Assembly (NCBI GenBank): GCA_001557505.1
Contig: LSAX01000001.1
Span: 1,364,001 to 1,428,000 of the forward strand
Length of the DNA stretch: 64,000 nt
Direction of reading: 5' to 3'
Origin: Reticulascus tulasneorum
Taxonomy: Eukaryota; Ascomycota; Sordariomycetes; Glomerellales; Reticulascaceae
In this document: piece after piece, positions 21,732 to 32,845 of the stretch
Layout of the letters: each line of letters starts with the position of its first letter
Position numbering within the stretch: the first letter of the stretch is position 1
Notes under the pieces: generated by a model
Databases searched by the model: none
The model's input: only the letters and a program-made list of their open reading frames with translations
What the model was told of the DNA's origin: nothing
Position numbers and translations under genes: made by a program

Positions 21732-24700
21732 ATGCCAAAGAAAAAGATAAAGTACACGTCTTTCGACCAACAGCTTCTCAGCGAGGGTATCGACCTCCTA
21801 GGAGAGGCATGCGGGATCCCCTCTCGTCTTGCCCGTAAGAAGGCCATGCGGAAGAAGGAAGAAGCCTTGCGAGCCAAAGTCGTTCCGAGAACCATTGCTA
21901 TGATCAAAGTCAAGGCGAGAGACAGCTCGTTAGACAAGGAAACCGAGTCTCGCGTTGCCCACCGCGTGTCCCATGAGGTTGCGTCTTCGGGTGTGGAAAC
22001 TGCAGCCACTCGTCGCAACCGATGCTACAAGAAGATTGGCGAGAGTTCTTCAGATGAGCAAAGTCAAGAACAGTCTCAGTCCGAGCCATCAATGCAGAAA
22101 TCTCTGATTCACGAGAAGAACGCTGGAGCAAAATCCAAACATGCAAAGGAGAAAAGAACCAGCGAAACATGCACAGATTCGTATGTTGAAACCTCAAGCA
22201 CCTCGAAAACATCCAAGGCTTTTCGCTCTGTCAAGAATCGACCACCTACTCCTCCACCCGATTCATTCTTCAAGCGAGTCATTGTGGCTGAAGGCACATC
22301 ATATCAAACACCAGTGTCATATTATCCCCATCCTCCCTCTGGCCACAATACCATGCTACCCCAGATGCGGGCTGTTGCTGAGCATTCAACGGCAAAGCAA
22401 CAATACAAAGATGGCCCCCCTACGGGAAACACTGTCGCAGTTTCCCAGTGCAAGAATCACACACGGAAGGAGAGTAGGGATGCCTGCGGCCCCGGCAACG
22501 GCTGCAATGCAGCTTTAGAAGCGGCCATGAAGCACTTTGAACGCCATCATAGCGCAGCGCAAGTAAGCGAGAGAGATGGAACTGGACAAGTCAAAGGTTT
22601 CTCACCACCGCAGCAGAAGTTTCAGCATCTTCCACGCGTAGATGACTCTCAAGGGATCCGTGTTCGGCCAATTCAAGATACTGACAATCTCCAACTCTCG
22701 CCAGAAATTCCCGAGCACAACTATAAGCCTAAGCACAAGCAAGATATGATGGCTAATGGACATTTCTGCTTCGGCTGTGGCATCAAGAGATCTGGCAAAC
22801 GGAACAAATCGCGAGCTACATGCTCTACAGATCCTCTGTGGCCGAATTTCTGCAAACCTTGTCTTCAAAAGGAACTGCGTGAGAAATCCGGCCGCTCCAA
22901 AAGGCATCCGATGCACTTGTGCCACAGCTGTGGCTTCCTACGATCTAAGAGCTATCACGAAAAGCATCCTCTTAAGCCAGATGATAGATGCATTCCCAAC
23001 CTTTGTGCTCACTGCATGAAGGAGAGAGTGGAAAGAGTGGGACAGCCAAACAATGCTAGACTCGATATAGTAAGTATCATTGGTGAGGACTGGAGGTCGT
23101 ATATCTTTGCTAACATCTGTCAAGTCTTCTTTGAGACCAGTCCATGCCCGTACTCTCTCGGTAGCGAGCGATCGAGCAAGCATCTTCTTCGATACTGTCC
23201 TAGACCAAGACAACGCCATCCCTGTTGGCTCCCGTCGCCATGTTGTAGAAACCAAACGTCCCTCTGCAGATACAGATCAACACGACTGCGAGCGCGTTAA
23301 TAAAGGATCTCGAGAAGCCCAGTGGAGCCAAGATACTGGCGTGAATCCTAAACAAGGAGAATTAGACGCAGAGACTCCAACGTCGAGTTCCAACTCAAGC
23401 CGTTATCGCTCGCCGACAGTGGAGGATTTATCCTGTGACAATGCTCTTGGTATTATCCAGCCAGCAGCCACAGAAGCTTTGTTCAGTCCTATTACACCTC
23501 CTGCCTCTCCAGTGCAAATTGCGGTTTCAGCTCTTGAGAAGCCACCATGTGTGGTCTCAGAACAGCAACGGGCGGAAAAGGGTCAGTCAGCCTCTCGCAA
23601 AGTTTCTTTCACGGAAGACGTCCCAAAACATGGCGAGTCTTCCCAGTTCGAACCTGCGCGGGCCACGTCCGGCTCGTCCGGCACATCAGCAAAGAAGACC
23701 TCATTCAATGAACGAGTAAATGTGAGAACGGCTCCGACATACTGGCAGCGACAGCACGAAAATGGAGATGCTGCATACACAAACTTCATGTATGAAGACT
23801 ATGAGGATGGTCTTGTCGATGGCCAGAAAGCCGAGCGACTCAACTCGCCTCTCATCGATCCACAAGGTTGCAAACCAGCAGCCGAGCAGGTTGAAGATCC
23901 AGGATTCCGATCGAATTACGGTGCCTTCTATCAAACTTGCGAGGAACGATGGGGAAATTTCAACACGCAGTACTTTGCCGCTGAATCTTATGCTACACAA
24001 GCGGATTCAGATGGTCGGAACTGCGATCAGTCTTATGGCGGTTTCAATGCTGGGGACCGTCCAGTTCGGTCTCATGAACACAATTCCGACAGCTATAACG
24101 GTAGTCAAGGTTATGGATATGACAGACTATCGCGGGATCGTGGTGCAAACTTCGGCACCCAAGATCAACCGCATGGGCAGTCGACGCAGAAAAACGGTCA
24201 GTCGAACGCTGAGTGGGAAGACTTCATGAACTCCAAGGCATATCGGGACGCTTATGGAGGTACCCGCAGCCGCAAGCCCGGCAGCAAGAACACCAACCGT
24301 CCGAAGAGCCAACGGCACGGCGGCACTGACTACACCCAGAACTACAATACTTGGGGCCATAGCTATGATGGTAATGGCTACGTCGATGACTACGAGAACT
24401 ATGATTACGGTTGGAGCCACAGCTGGTCTGATCAATACCACGAGCATCGTCACCCGGCAAGAGGTCCACAAATGCCTCCCGTGGGACACGTAGTGGAAGA
24501 GATCACCGACGATACTCCCGAGATGAGTCTTGAGGCACGACCTGACTTGCGAGCGAGCAAAAGAGAAGCCCCCTCCTCCAGTGACAAGCCTCCGCTTCAC
24601 CCTGCCTATCGAACTCGCCTGATTGGTATGTAGCTTGACCGTAAACCAATTCTCACAAACTGACATTTTTCTAGCCGCGAGCCGACCATCCTCTATTGAG

Positions 24701-24760
24701 GCCCACACGGGCCATTCGATCCCTTCTCCAAGAATGAGTAACGCAGATGTTCAGTGGTGA
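21732..24760 (+). CDS. Unrecognised protein with two tandem four-cysteine repeats (974 aa)
   Basis: Three exons: 21732-23069, 23125-24625 and 24675-24760; all junctions keep frame. The N-terminus (MPKKKIKYTSFDQQLLSEGI) and much of the first 330 residues are basic and Ser-rich. Residues about 346-430 hold two similar cysteine modules. Module 1 is CFGCGIKRS...C...NFCKPC and module 2 is CHSCGFLRS...C...NLCAHC. Each has C-x2-C-G, a middle Cys and a closing C-x2-C, so each could bind zinc. The C-terminal half is disordered, with a Tyr/Gly/Asn/Asp-rich low-complexity region (about 690-910). I do not know the family. DNA, RNA or protein binding through zinc is possible but unproven. Confidence 0.75.
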
Positions 24761-25494
24761 ACTGTCAGAATATGAAAACAACTCAGGTTGTCCATCTGCC
24801 TCTTGTCAACAACAAAAATTACAACTAAGCCAACAACTTTGCTTGTCACACTTTCTGCTCCTGGGCAGATGAAACTCATTTCTTTACCTGTATTATGGTT
24901 TCCTTTTCTCGTCGGTTCATTTGCCCCCTTTTTTCTATTGTTCGGTTTTTCCTCTATGCTTGGCACAAACACACAGAAACAAAAATACCAAAAGAAAAAT
25001 TGATTGAGTTGCAGTCACTCCAATGCTGGGATATAGAGGCAGAGGCTCTTCCTCATTTTGTTCTATTTCGAGATACGCAAGGTGTTGGACGACTCGTGCG
25101 GCGACCTTGCATGCGTTGTCTTTTGCACGAGAAGAGTTCGGATGAGGACACAGATAGCTCCAGTGTCTTCTGTGCAGCATGGGCTGAGAGATGAGACTGG
25201 GTGGAGGATACGTATCAGTAACATCCACTGGGTCTTAGTTTCGGCTGCGGTTGACAAGGATTTGGCAAGGCTGACTGAATAGGATGGAAGGAGAGGAATC
25301 CTAAGTCATTTTGTATGATAATCCATCGAAGCAGTTCGCGCTACCGTGAGTTGGCTTTACGAACGGCGGTGAGGTTTAGCAACGGGTGATTAGGGACAGA
25401 AAATGATAACAAAAGTTGCTTTATATTTTGTCCAAGTCCGCGTAACGGCTTATCTATCTACGTGACAGGAACCCTAGCGAGAAAAGCAGCAGCT
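24761..25494. other. Convergent intergenic region
   Basis: This lies between the stops of the four-cysteine-repeat gene and the LVIVD-type gene. The last 40 bases may be coding if the downstream gene uses the alternative 3' intron described in its entry. No other feature was recognised. Confidence 0.5.
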
Positions 25495-27623
25495 TCATGC
25501 GGTAGGTGTAGGCAAGCAAGAGCAAGCGGAGCTTACCCTCGAGATAACGTTGGTAGGGCACGCCTGTACCGCGTATTCCGGCACGACAGCCACGTCCGCA
25601 ATAAACGTCTTTGTAAACTCGCCGCAGAACGCCTGGCTCTCCTCCAACCGACCCGGCACGCTCGTCGACCTCAGAGAGCGCAGGCAGTTATCCGAGGCGC
25701 AGGTCTTGGGCTTGCAGGCCTCGCGCTTGGTCATCTTCACGAGGTATGCGCCCCGCTCGATCGTGTTGACGAAGATGAAACCCGACTTGAAGAATCCGTA
25801 CGAGGACCACGAGCCGGAGAACTGGATTGCACCGCCTCCCGGGAGGTCGTCATCCTCGGGGTAGATGTCGAAGTAGGCGATCTCGCACACGCCGTTGCCG
25901 GTGGGGTCCCGGGGCACGGAGGAGATGTCATAGACGCGGACGCCGGCGCCGTAGTTGGACTGGAAGATGAGGTCGCCGACGACGTATTGGTTGTGGTCGA
26001 TACCGCGGGTGGTGGCCTTGAACAGGCCGGTCTGCTTCGGAGCCTCGAGCGAGCGGATATCCCAGATGTAGGTGACAGGATAGCCGTCGGCGGCGGGGCC
26101 GAGAAGCTCATCCTCGTCATACTCGTCATCCATGAAAATCCACTCCTGGTTGTTGACATCATTGACCCAGCCTTGGTGGGTGAAAGCCGCGCCTTCATAG
26201 GAGGTACGCGAGATGATTTTGGAGTCGCTCTTATTAGTCACGTCATAGCTGTGATGTGGTCTTAGCATGCAAATCTTCGAAGAGAGATATTGGGCAGGGC
26301 GAACGTACATTGTAAGGGTATCTTCATTGTAGCCGTAGCAGATATCGCGGCCAGCGTACTTGGTATCCGGGCCACGGTAGATCAAGCATTGCGCATCGTG
26401 AACGTAGCCATCCTGTCCGTCGCATCCCAAAGCGACGGGGTTAGATGGGTCTTCGAGACTGAAGAAATGCAGCCCACCCATGCAGCCCTGGTCTCGTGGT
26501 TGAACACCAACTGCGACACCGTATTTGGCTTCCTCATTGACGACGACATTGTGGCTGCGTCCCAGGGGGAGAGTTGCGTTGAAGTGACCAGTGAGATCCT
26601 TATCGTTGGTGAAGAGGACGGGCGCGCTGGCAAGATCAATATCAAGCAGCTATAGCAGTCAGCAAGGTGTGGATACAAGGGAGTTCGCAGTCTTTTAACT
26701 CACCTTCTTCATGTCGAAGATTTGCACGCCGTTTCCAGCCAACTCACTTCCAATGACCATGTAGTGGAGGTAAGGCCGGATTTCGGTCCAGTATGCGCGA
26801 TCACTCACAGGCGCGTACTTGGGGCTGGGATAAAAAGTTAGCAAGCAGTCTCAGCGTCATCCAAAGATCGAGAGACAGCTCACAGAAACCCAAGGTGCAA
26901 AAATCGGCCCTCGGGCAGGATCTCGAGGAAAGCAACGCCATCGTACATGCCACTGACTGGGAAGCAAGATATGTTAGTCGACAGGCAGAGCTGTGTTTTG
27001 ATAGCTGCCCAAATCTACGCACCGATGAACTCTCGATCAGACTCGGGATCGGTCCAGCCCCAAGAAGAGCTACCGCTTTTCCCCCTGTAGTCGGTGTTTG
27101 GGGAACCGAGGGTAGCATGGTTGATAAAGTCATACAGATCCATCTAGAATGAGCGTTAGCATGAGATGTGCGGTAAGAATACCACGGTGAGAACTTACAT
27201 TACGGCATTTGAACTTGTGCAACGGGCTGCCGGGGATGGCCCCCGCAAACCCGTCCACGCATTTCGTGTAGTCGAGTCTCGGCCACTGGGAGGAGTTCAT
27301 AAGGCCGACCGCCTCCTCAGCTTCCCAATGCGCCTACAGCACCATGTTAGTGGATAGCACAGTACTCGGTGTCGCCCAGGCAGGAACCTACGATCTTCTT
27401 GGCCATGATCCTGTCGTGCATGATGCCGGAATCATAAAGCTCTAGATCACATTGCAAGATCAGCAAACCATCCCGTCAGATCGCGGCCCAGAGAGCTCGC
27501 GATAAGCTCCATCGGGGGGCCCAACGTACCAGCACCGCGCACTTCGTCCTTGGGCAGTTCCATTCCAATAACCGTGGTGGCGGCCGTGAGCGCAACGGCG
27601 CACGAAGCGGAAGTGAAGCGCAT
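25495..27623 (-). CDS. Secreted LVIVD-repeat / choice-of-anchor-B-like protein (562 aa, eight exons)
   Basis: Minus-strand exons: 27623-27530, 27441-27392, 27333-27199, 27143-27023, 26956-26884, 26824-26704, 26649-26309 and 26248-25495. The N-terminus is a signal peptide (MRFTSASCAVALTAATTVIG). The body has repeated beta-propeller-like units such as GMYDGVAFLEI, VQIFDMKK, GLHFFSLEDPSNP, IWDIRSLEAPKQTG and GVRVYDIS. These match the LVIVD-repeat proteins that fungi and bacteria secrete or anchor. The function of the family is unknown. The C-terminus is Cys-rich. A GTAAGC donor at 25537-25532 with a CTAG acceptor near 25475 could instead remove the last codons and end the protein near 25455. Confidence 0.82.
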
Positions 27624-28939
27624 GACAGGCAACGGACGAAACTCGGACTCCAAGACAAAGACGTAAGAGGAGGGGATGTCAGGAAGCTCGGGGACTTGAC
27701 GGAAGCTTGAATCTTGAGGCTCAAAGCATTTTCCGAAGGGAGCGGCTTAATATAGGGATGCCACCCTCCCCACCCGTCCGCGAAGAATGTGACGGCAGAG
27801 CCATCCTCCCCAAAACCATCAGGACCGGTTCCGCCGATCTCTCTGGACCGGGAGGGACTGCCTAGAAAGGCAGGAACCCAGAGGCCCGGGGCAAATGGGC
27901 TATCCCACTGCTTTTGCGAGCTCGAGAATCCGGCGTGAGGGTGGTAATCTGTTTTCCCTCGGTCGGATTGCGGTATGGCAAAGCTGAAGAGGAAGGAGGC
28001 AGCGCTTTTGCGGGGTGGACCAAGACAAGCCAAGACATAATAGCAGCCTTTCATATCGGAGGATTCCCGCCAAAGGGCTCGGCACTTTACCCATGCAGAT
28101 GATACTCTGTACCCTCGACGATCGAATTCTTTCAGCATCGGGAATTCCTTCCCTCGCCACGGCTCTTGTGGTGTGTGTTGAGCTTTGCCACACGCCGCTG
28201 CTGACTAGGACTTGGGACTGAGAACTTGTGATTGAACCAATCCGATGGCCTGCGCTCGACCTCTATCAAACAGCCTACGCCAGCCACGTCTCTGTCACCC
28301 CATCAGCGGGAGGAGTCTCGGACGAACTTGGCATCGGATCTTACTCGGCCGGTAAACTAACACAAGCTGGGGATCGTGACGTCAGATAATTGCTGTGCAC
28401 AAAATAAGTGTGGTTGTTGTTGCACATGTCCTAGTTATATAAACACTATACGACCTATCTTGCTGCAAAGGCAGTTTATCTGGCTGATATGTATGTGATA
28501 TAATAATACTGATCCAAACCATTTGACCTCGACATCATGCGTGGAATGCGATATCATTGCAGAGTCGTCCTTTGAACCAGCAGAATTAGCCCCCCTTTCG
28601 ACTAGAATCCTGGGTTGGTTACGAACACCGTCTTTCTACCATCATCCCGGCCCCCCGCGTATACACAAATCCTCCAGGGCACTTTTGCCCAACGCCAGTT
28701 CCCCTGCTCATTACACCCTGCAATCCCCACTAGTAGCCATGTAAACGTCGCACCTGTTGAAATTCCCAGTCGATTCGCCGAGCCTCCGGATAATTAATGA
28801 GAGAAACTTGAGTAGTGTGTTGTAAAGATATAGTCAATGCCATGCCAAAAACCTTCCGTGCTAGGGGGCGTGCCGCTGATATGAGGATAGTGACCAGACG
28901 AGGCCTCGGCCGTCGGCCATTAACTCTTGTCTTCAGCCT
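27624..28939. other. Intergenic region with a CRE-like site
   Basis: This 1.3 kb stretch is the promoter of the secreted LVIVD-type gene and the 3' flank of the kinase gene. It contains a perfect TGACGTCA at 28377-28384 and a TATATAAA at 28436-28443. No gene was recognised. Confidence 0.55.
28377..28384. promoter_or_regulatory. Perfect CRE/ATF-type site TGACGTCA
   Basis: This palindrome is the consensus target of ATF/CREB-type bZIP factors, which fungi use in stress and nutrient responses. It lies about 750 bases upstream of the LVIVD-type secreted gene on the minus strand. Use in regulation is inferred, and an 8-mer can occur by chance. Confidence 0.35.
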
Positions 28940-31900
28940 CTATTTCTCAGGACTGACACGTGGTACATGCTGGGTGGTGATGCCCAACCCAGGCACTCGA
29001 GTCGATACTCCGGTGGTAGTCTGCGTGACGCTCGCTGGCGACCCCCGTCTAGATGCGTTCCTCATCGCTAGATACCGTTGCGCCTCGACCCTCTTCTGTT
29101 CGAAAACTCTGCTCCGTTGTCTCTCCCGTTCAACGACTTTCAGGCGTTCCTCGACATCTTTATCCGCTTCATCCACGAGGCGGCGTTCCTCGGCACGAGT
29201 CTTGATTCTTTTCTCGGTCCTGAAGCTTGCATCATCCAGCTTCCTGGCCATGGTTGCCGACACGAGTTTCAAAGGCTCGCTGTCCGCGCGAGGAGATGCA
29301 GAGGCGCCCCAGAAGCAGCGGAAAATAATTTTGGTCTCCCCATTTTCGGGGTTCATTCCACCCCAGATGACGATTACGTCGCCATCATGCAGCCGGACCC
29401 AGTTCTGCGACGGACTTGAGGGGTTCTTGCAATCATGAGAAGGTAGTTGTACCTGGTTTATCTTTACACCGCTTGTAGCTTTGGTAGACAGATAGAATGC
29501 GAAGCCATCCGGGTTGGCATCTCGTTCCCATGGATGGGGGTATTTAGACGGGTCCTTAGCGGGATCATAACCCTCCTTCCATAGCTGGATTTTGACAGCA
29601 TACTTGGGGACTTTTTGTTCTGTCTTCGGCTCGAAGATGATGGTGTTTTCGGGGCCTCTGCCCCATGAAACTAGAGGGTCTGATATCGGGACTGAAATAC
29701 CTGAGACAACGGAGCTAGGGTCGGATTCGAGAACAGCGACTGCCCTTTTGGCTCCGTCGTCACGATGAACAGGCACAACTATCATCTGAGTGTCCGGCGG
29801 GAGCGTGTCAGGAAGCGAATTTTCTTCTGGTTCTTGTGGGGCGGTTGCGGGTATGTCCCAGTCATTCCCCGCTGCCATCTTCCTGTCGTCACGGCGTAGG
29901 GTGGTGCGCGATGGGCCGCTGGGTGCATCGACTCGTGTCGTGGCAGGTACTTCCGTATCATCCAGGGCTATGAGATCACTGCTTGGAGGGAAGTACTTCA
30001 TAGCTAGATCCCATAGTGGAGTTTTCCCGGGACCGAACTCCTCTATTCGTTCGTCGGCTGCTTGTTGAAAGACATCGTACTGGAGCTGGGTCATCTCGGG
30101 ATATTGTAGATGCCAGGTTTCGAGATTACTTCGCTCCCAAAAGAACATTTTGTGGTACGGTCCGTCAATCTGGCGGCCAGATTCACGTCTCTTGACTTGA
30201 GGCACAGAGGCGAGAAGGATGTACTCCTCGACAACGTCGTCCGCAAGTGTATCCATATTGCCCTCCGACTTCAATCGTTTGAATATCGGCTTGGTTCTCG
30301 TCTCCAACTCGAACTCGTCACTCGTATCATGGGATGGCTTTCGCTTGCTTGTGTTGAAGTCACTGCCGTTCAGATACGAGGCACCGAGCGACCTCATGTG
30401 GAGATCGTCAATGACGGATTCTGTCCCACCTAAGCTTTGAGACGCAACGTTCTCAACCAGACTTTGCAGCTGATCGGCTGATTGTCCATTGGCGATGGAG
30501 AGATTAAGCATGGCGCCTCCGCTTCGCTGAGATGGTCTTCTAGGGGTTGAGATATCGTCTGACCCGTAGCTGTCCTGAATCTCCGTCTCCAGTATCTCCG
30601 TCGATCCAAAGCTGGGGTGCCTTCCAGGTGCTGGAAGATTGAGCATATCTGCTGGAATGACGCCTGAGCTGCCGACAGCAGACACATTGACTTCTCCGAA
30701 AAGCCTTGGTGGCTGTTGAACTGGGAAGCCGAACGTGTAATTTTCCTTCTGGGAGTCGTCATCGCTGAATTCGTGGCTTGTATCTTCAACAATATCGTCA
30801 AAGTGCGGATCAGCATCTGCCAACTGTCGAGATTGGCCCTCTTGCAAGCTAAGTTGCGATGCTTCGACTTGCAATTCATCGTCATCAGTGATTTCGTCCA
30901 GAGACTGATCGTCGTCGTGCCACCTTTGAGCGGCAGGTCCGCCGAGCCATGGGTGGTGCTCTAACTGTCGGACGGTCGCTCGAGACTCCGGCCGTCTCTG
31001 CAGCATCTGAATCAGGAAGTCGACTCCCTGCCTCGAAATGCCGTGCTGAAGAACAGGATTGGTGTTGAGTGGGGTGGTCATGATCTGGTGCAGTAGCTCC
31101 GAGTAACTGATCCCAGATCTAACAGGATATGGGGGGCTTCCTGTCATGGCGTAAAACAACACACCACCCAGTGACCACACATCAACAGCGTGGTCATATC
31201 GTTGGCCAACTGCTGCCCTCTTCGCCCTATTCCGAGGATGGCGGAAGCCACGGTCATCGTATTCAGCGTACTCGGAATAGACCTCCGGCGCGCAGTAAAG
31301 AAGAGTCCCACAGAACGTCCGAAGGAATGTTTGTTCGTTGTCGACTATTTTGGACAAGCCAAAGTCTGTCAATTTGACATCTAACGGTTTGAGTGAGTGG
31401 ATGAGAATGTTGTCTGGCTTGACGTCCCGGTGAGTGATATTCTTTTCGTGTAGGTAACCCAGGGCACTCAGAAGCTGTGTGGCCATTACCTGAACTACCT
31501 GCTCCGGTAACGGTCCGTGGTCTGAAATCAATCTTCCGAGATCGCCCCCAGCCACGTACTCCATGATGATTATGAAAAGCCGATTGTCCCAGTCGAAATG
31601 CTCTATATATCGGACAACATGTGGCTGCAACGCAATTAGTGCCTCGCAGGTCGAGTGATAGGGAGTTGTACTCACATGCTGAACCTGTTGCATGATCTTC
31701 ATCTCATTATCCACCTTTTGGTCTAAAATCCCGTTCTTCATAAAACGCCGTTTGTCAAGCTCCTTGGCCGCGTAGGGATTTCCGTCAAACTTCGAAGTAA
31801 CTTTGTACACCACCGCGAAGGCGCCTTTTCCAATTTGCCCCACTCTATTATATCTATCAGAACCGTCCCATTCTCTCGGAAATCGCTCCAAATTCTCCTG

Positions 31901-32845
31901 GGTAGTCACGTCCGGCAGTGCAATCCTGCGAGAAGCCTGCCTCGCAGGCTGAGGCCGTGCGCGTGGTGGAGGGAATAGATCGACCTACACAGTCAGTGAC
32001 TCTGTCAAACATGGAGAGGGACAATGGACTTACACGACCACGGGGATCTGGGGCGATGGTTTCGGCCTGCTCTTCGCGTATATCGTCCAACTTCTCGAAG
32101 TAAGATTCCAGCTTAGAAATGTATGCTCTGTCGTATTCTCCCTCCCGGCGCGGAATCCGAACCAAGAGCTCCAAATCGTTGGCTTCCACGTGCATGAGGA
32201 CCTTGATCTTGTCCCCAGAGGTCAGGGCCCATTGCGTCTTGGTGTCGGTGACCTCGTTTGGTATCTTAGACCTCGCTCGCAACAGACGACCTTCTACTAG
32301 AGTCCCGTTCGTGGACTGATCCTCCAGCATGACGACTCCGTATTCGTTGACGTAGATGCGGAAGTGGATGTTGCTCAGCCGCCGCAGCGGATCGTTACCG
32401 AAGCAGACATCGCACCGTGTCGGGTTCCTGCCGAACGTGAAGCCATGTAGGGGATCCTTGACTTGCGCCGAGAGCCTCAAAATAATGGCGTAGTCGCCGG
32501 TGTTGGAGGGCGAGAGTTGGAACGTCTTGGCCATGTCCTCCTTTTCATAGTTCGGCTCCACGATGTCGGCAACCTGCTTCCCAGCGATGTGACTTGCGTC
32601 TTCCCGCGCCATGCGAAGTATCTCCTGGCGGGCATAGTCGGAATGTGGGTAGAGAACGCATATTATGTCGGAGATGTCATCGTCCGAAAAACCAGAGTTC
32701 TGCTTCCCTATACGTCTGGGATCTAGGACATTTTGGGTAGCTGGAGAGAAGCACATGCGTCAGTCCCGCGTTGGCGGATACAAATTACAACAATTGGAGA
32801 TTCTAGATGCAAACCTTGGGTGGGTTGCGACCCATCGCCCTCCAT
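28940..32845 (-). CDS. RAD53/CHK2-type checkpoint kinase with N- and C-terminal FHA regions (1243 aa)
   Basis: Minus-strand exons: 32845-32815 (31 nt), 32740-32034, 31984-31676 and 31624-28940. The first exon adds an SQ/TQ-containing start (MEGDGSQPTQ), a typical target of ATM/ATR kinases. An FHA domain follows at about 100-190 (FTFGRNP, NIHFRIY, STNGTLVEG). The kinase domain spans about 290-560 (GKGAFAVVYK, THRDVKPDN, DFGLSK, APEVYSEY). A long disordered region and a second FHA-like module at about 1000-1120 (VSWGRGPENTIIF, LHDGDVIVIW) complete the protein. FHA domains bind phosphothreonine, and the kinase would relay DNA damage or replication stress. The FHA-kinase-FHA order resembles budding-yeast Rad53. 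The exact ortholog is not settled. Confidence 0.9.

Noticed and set aside
25462..26265. 267-codon plus-strand open frame antisense to the LVIVD-type gene
   Set aside because: Its residues are the antisense reading of a GC-rich coding exon; it has no family resemblance and the minus-strand gene explains the region.
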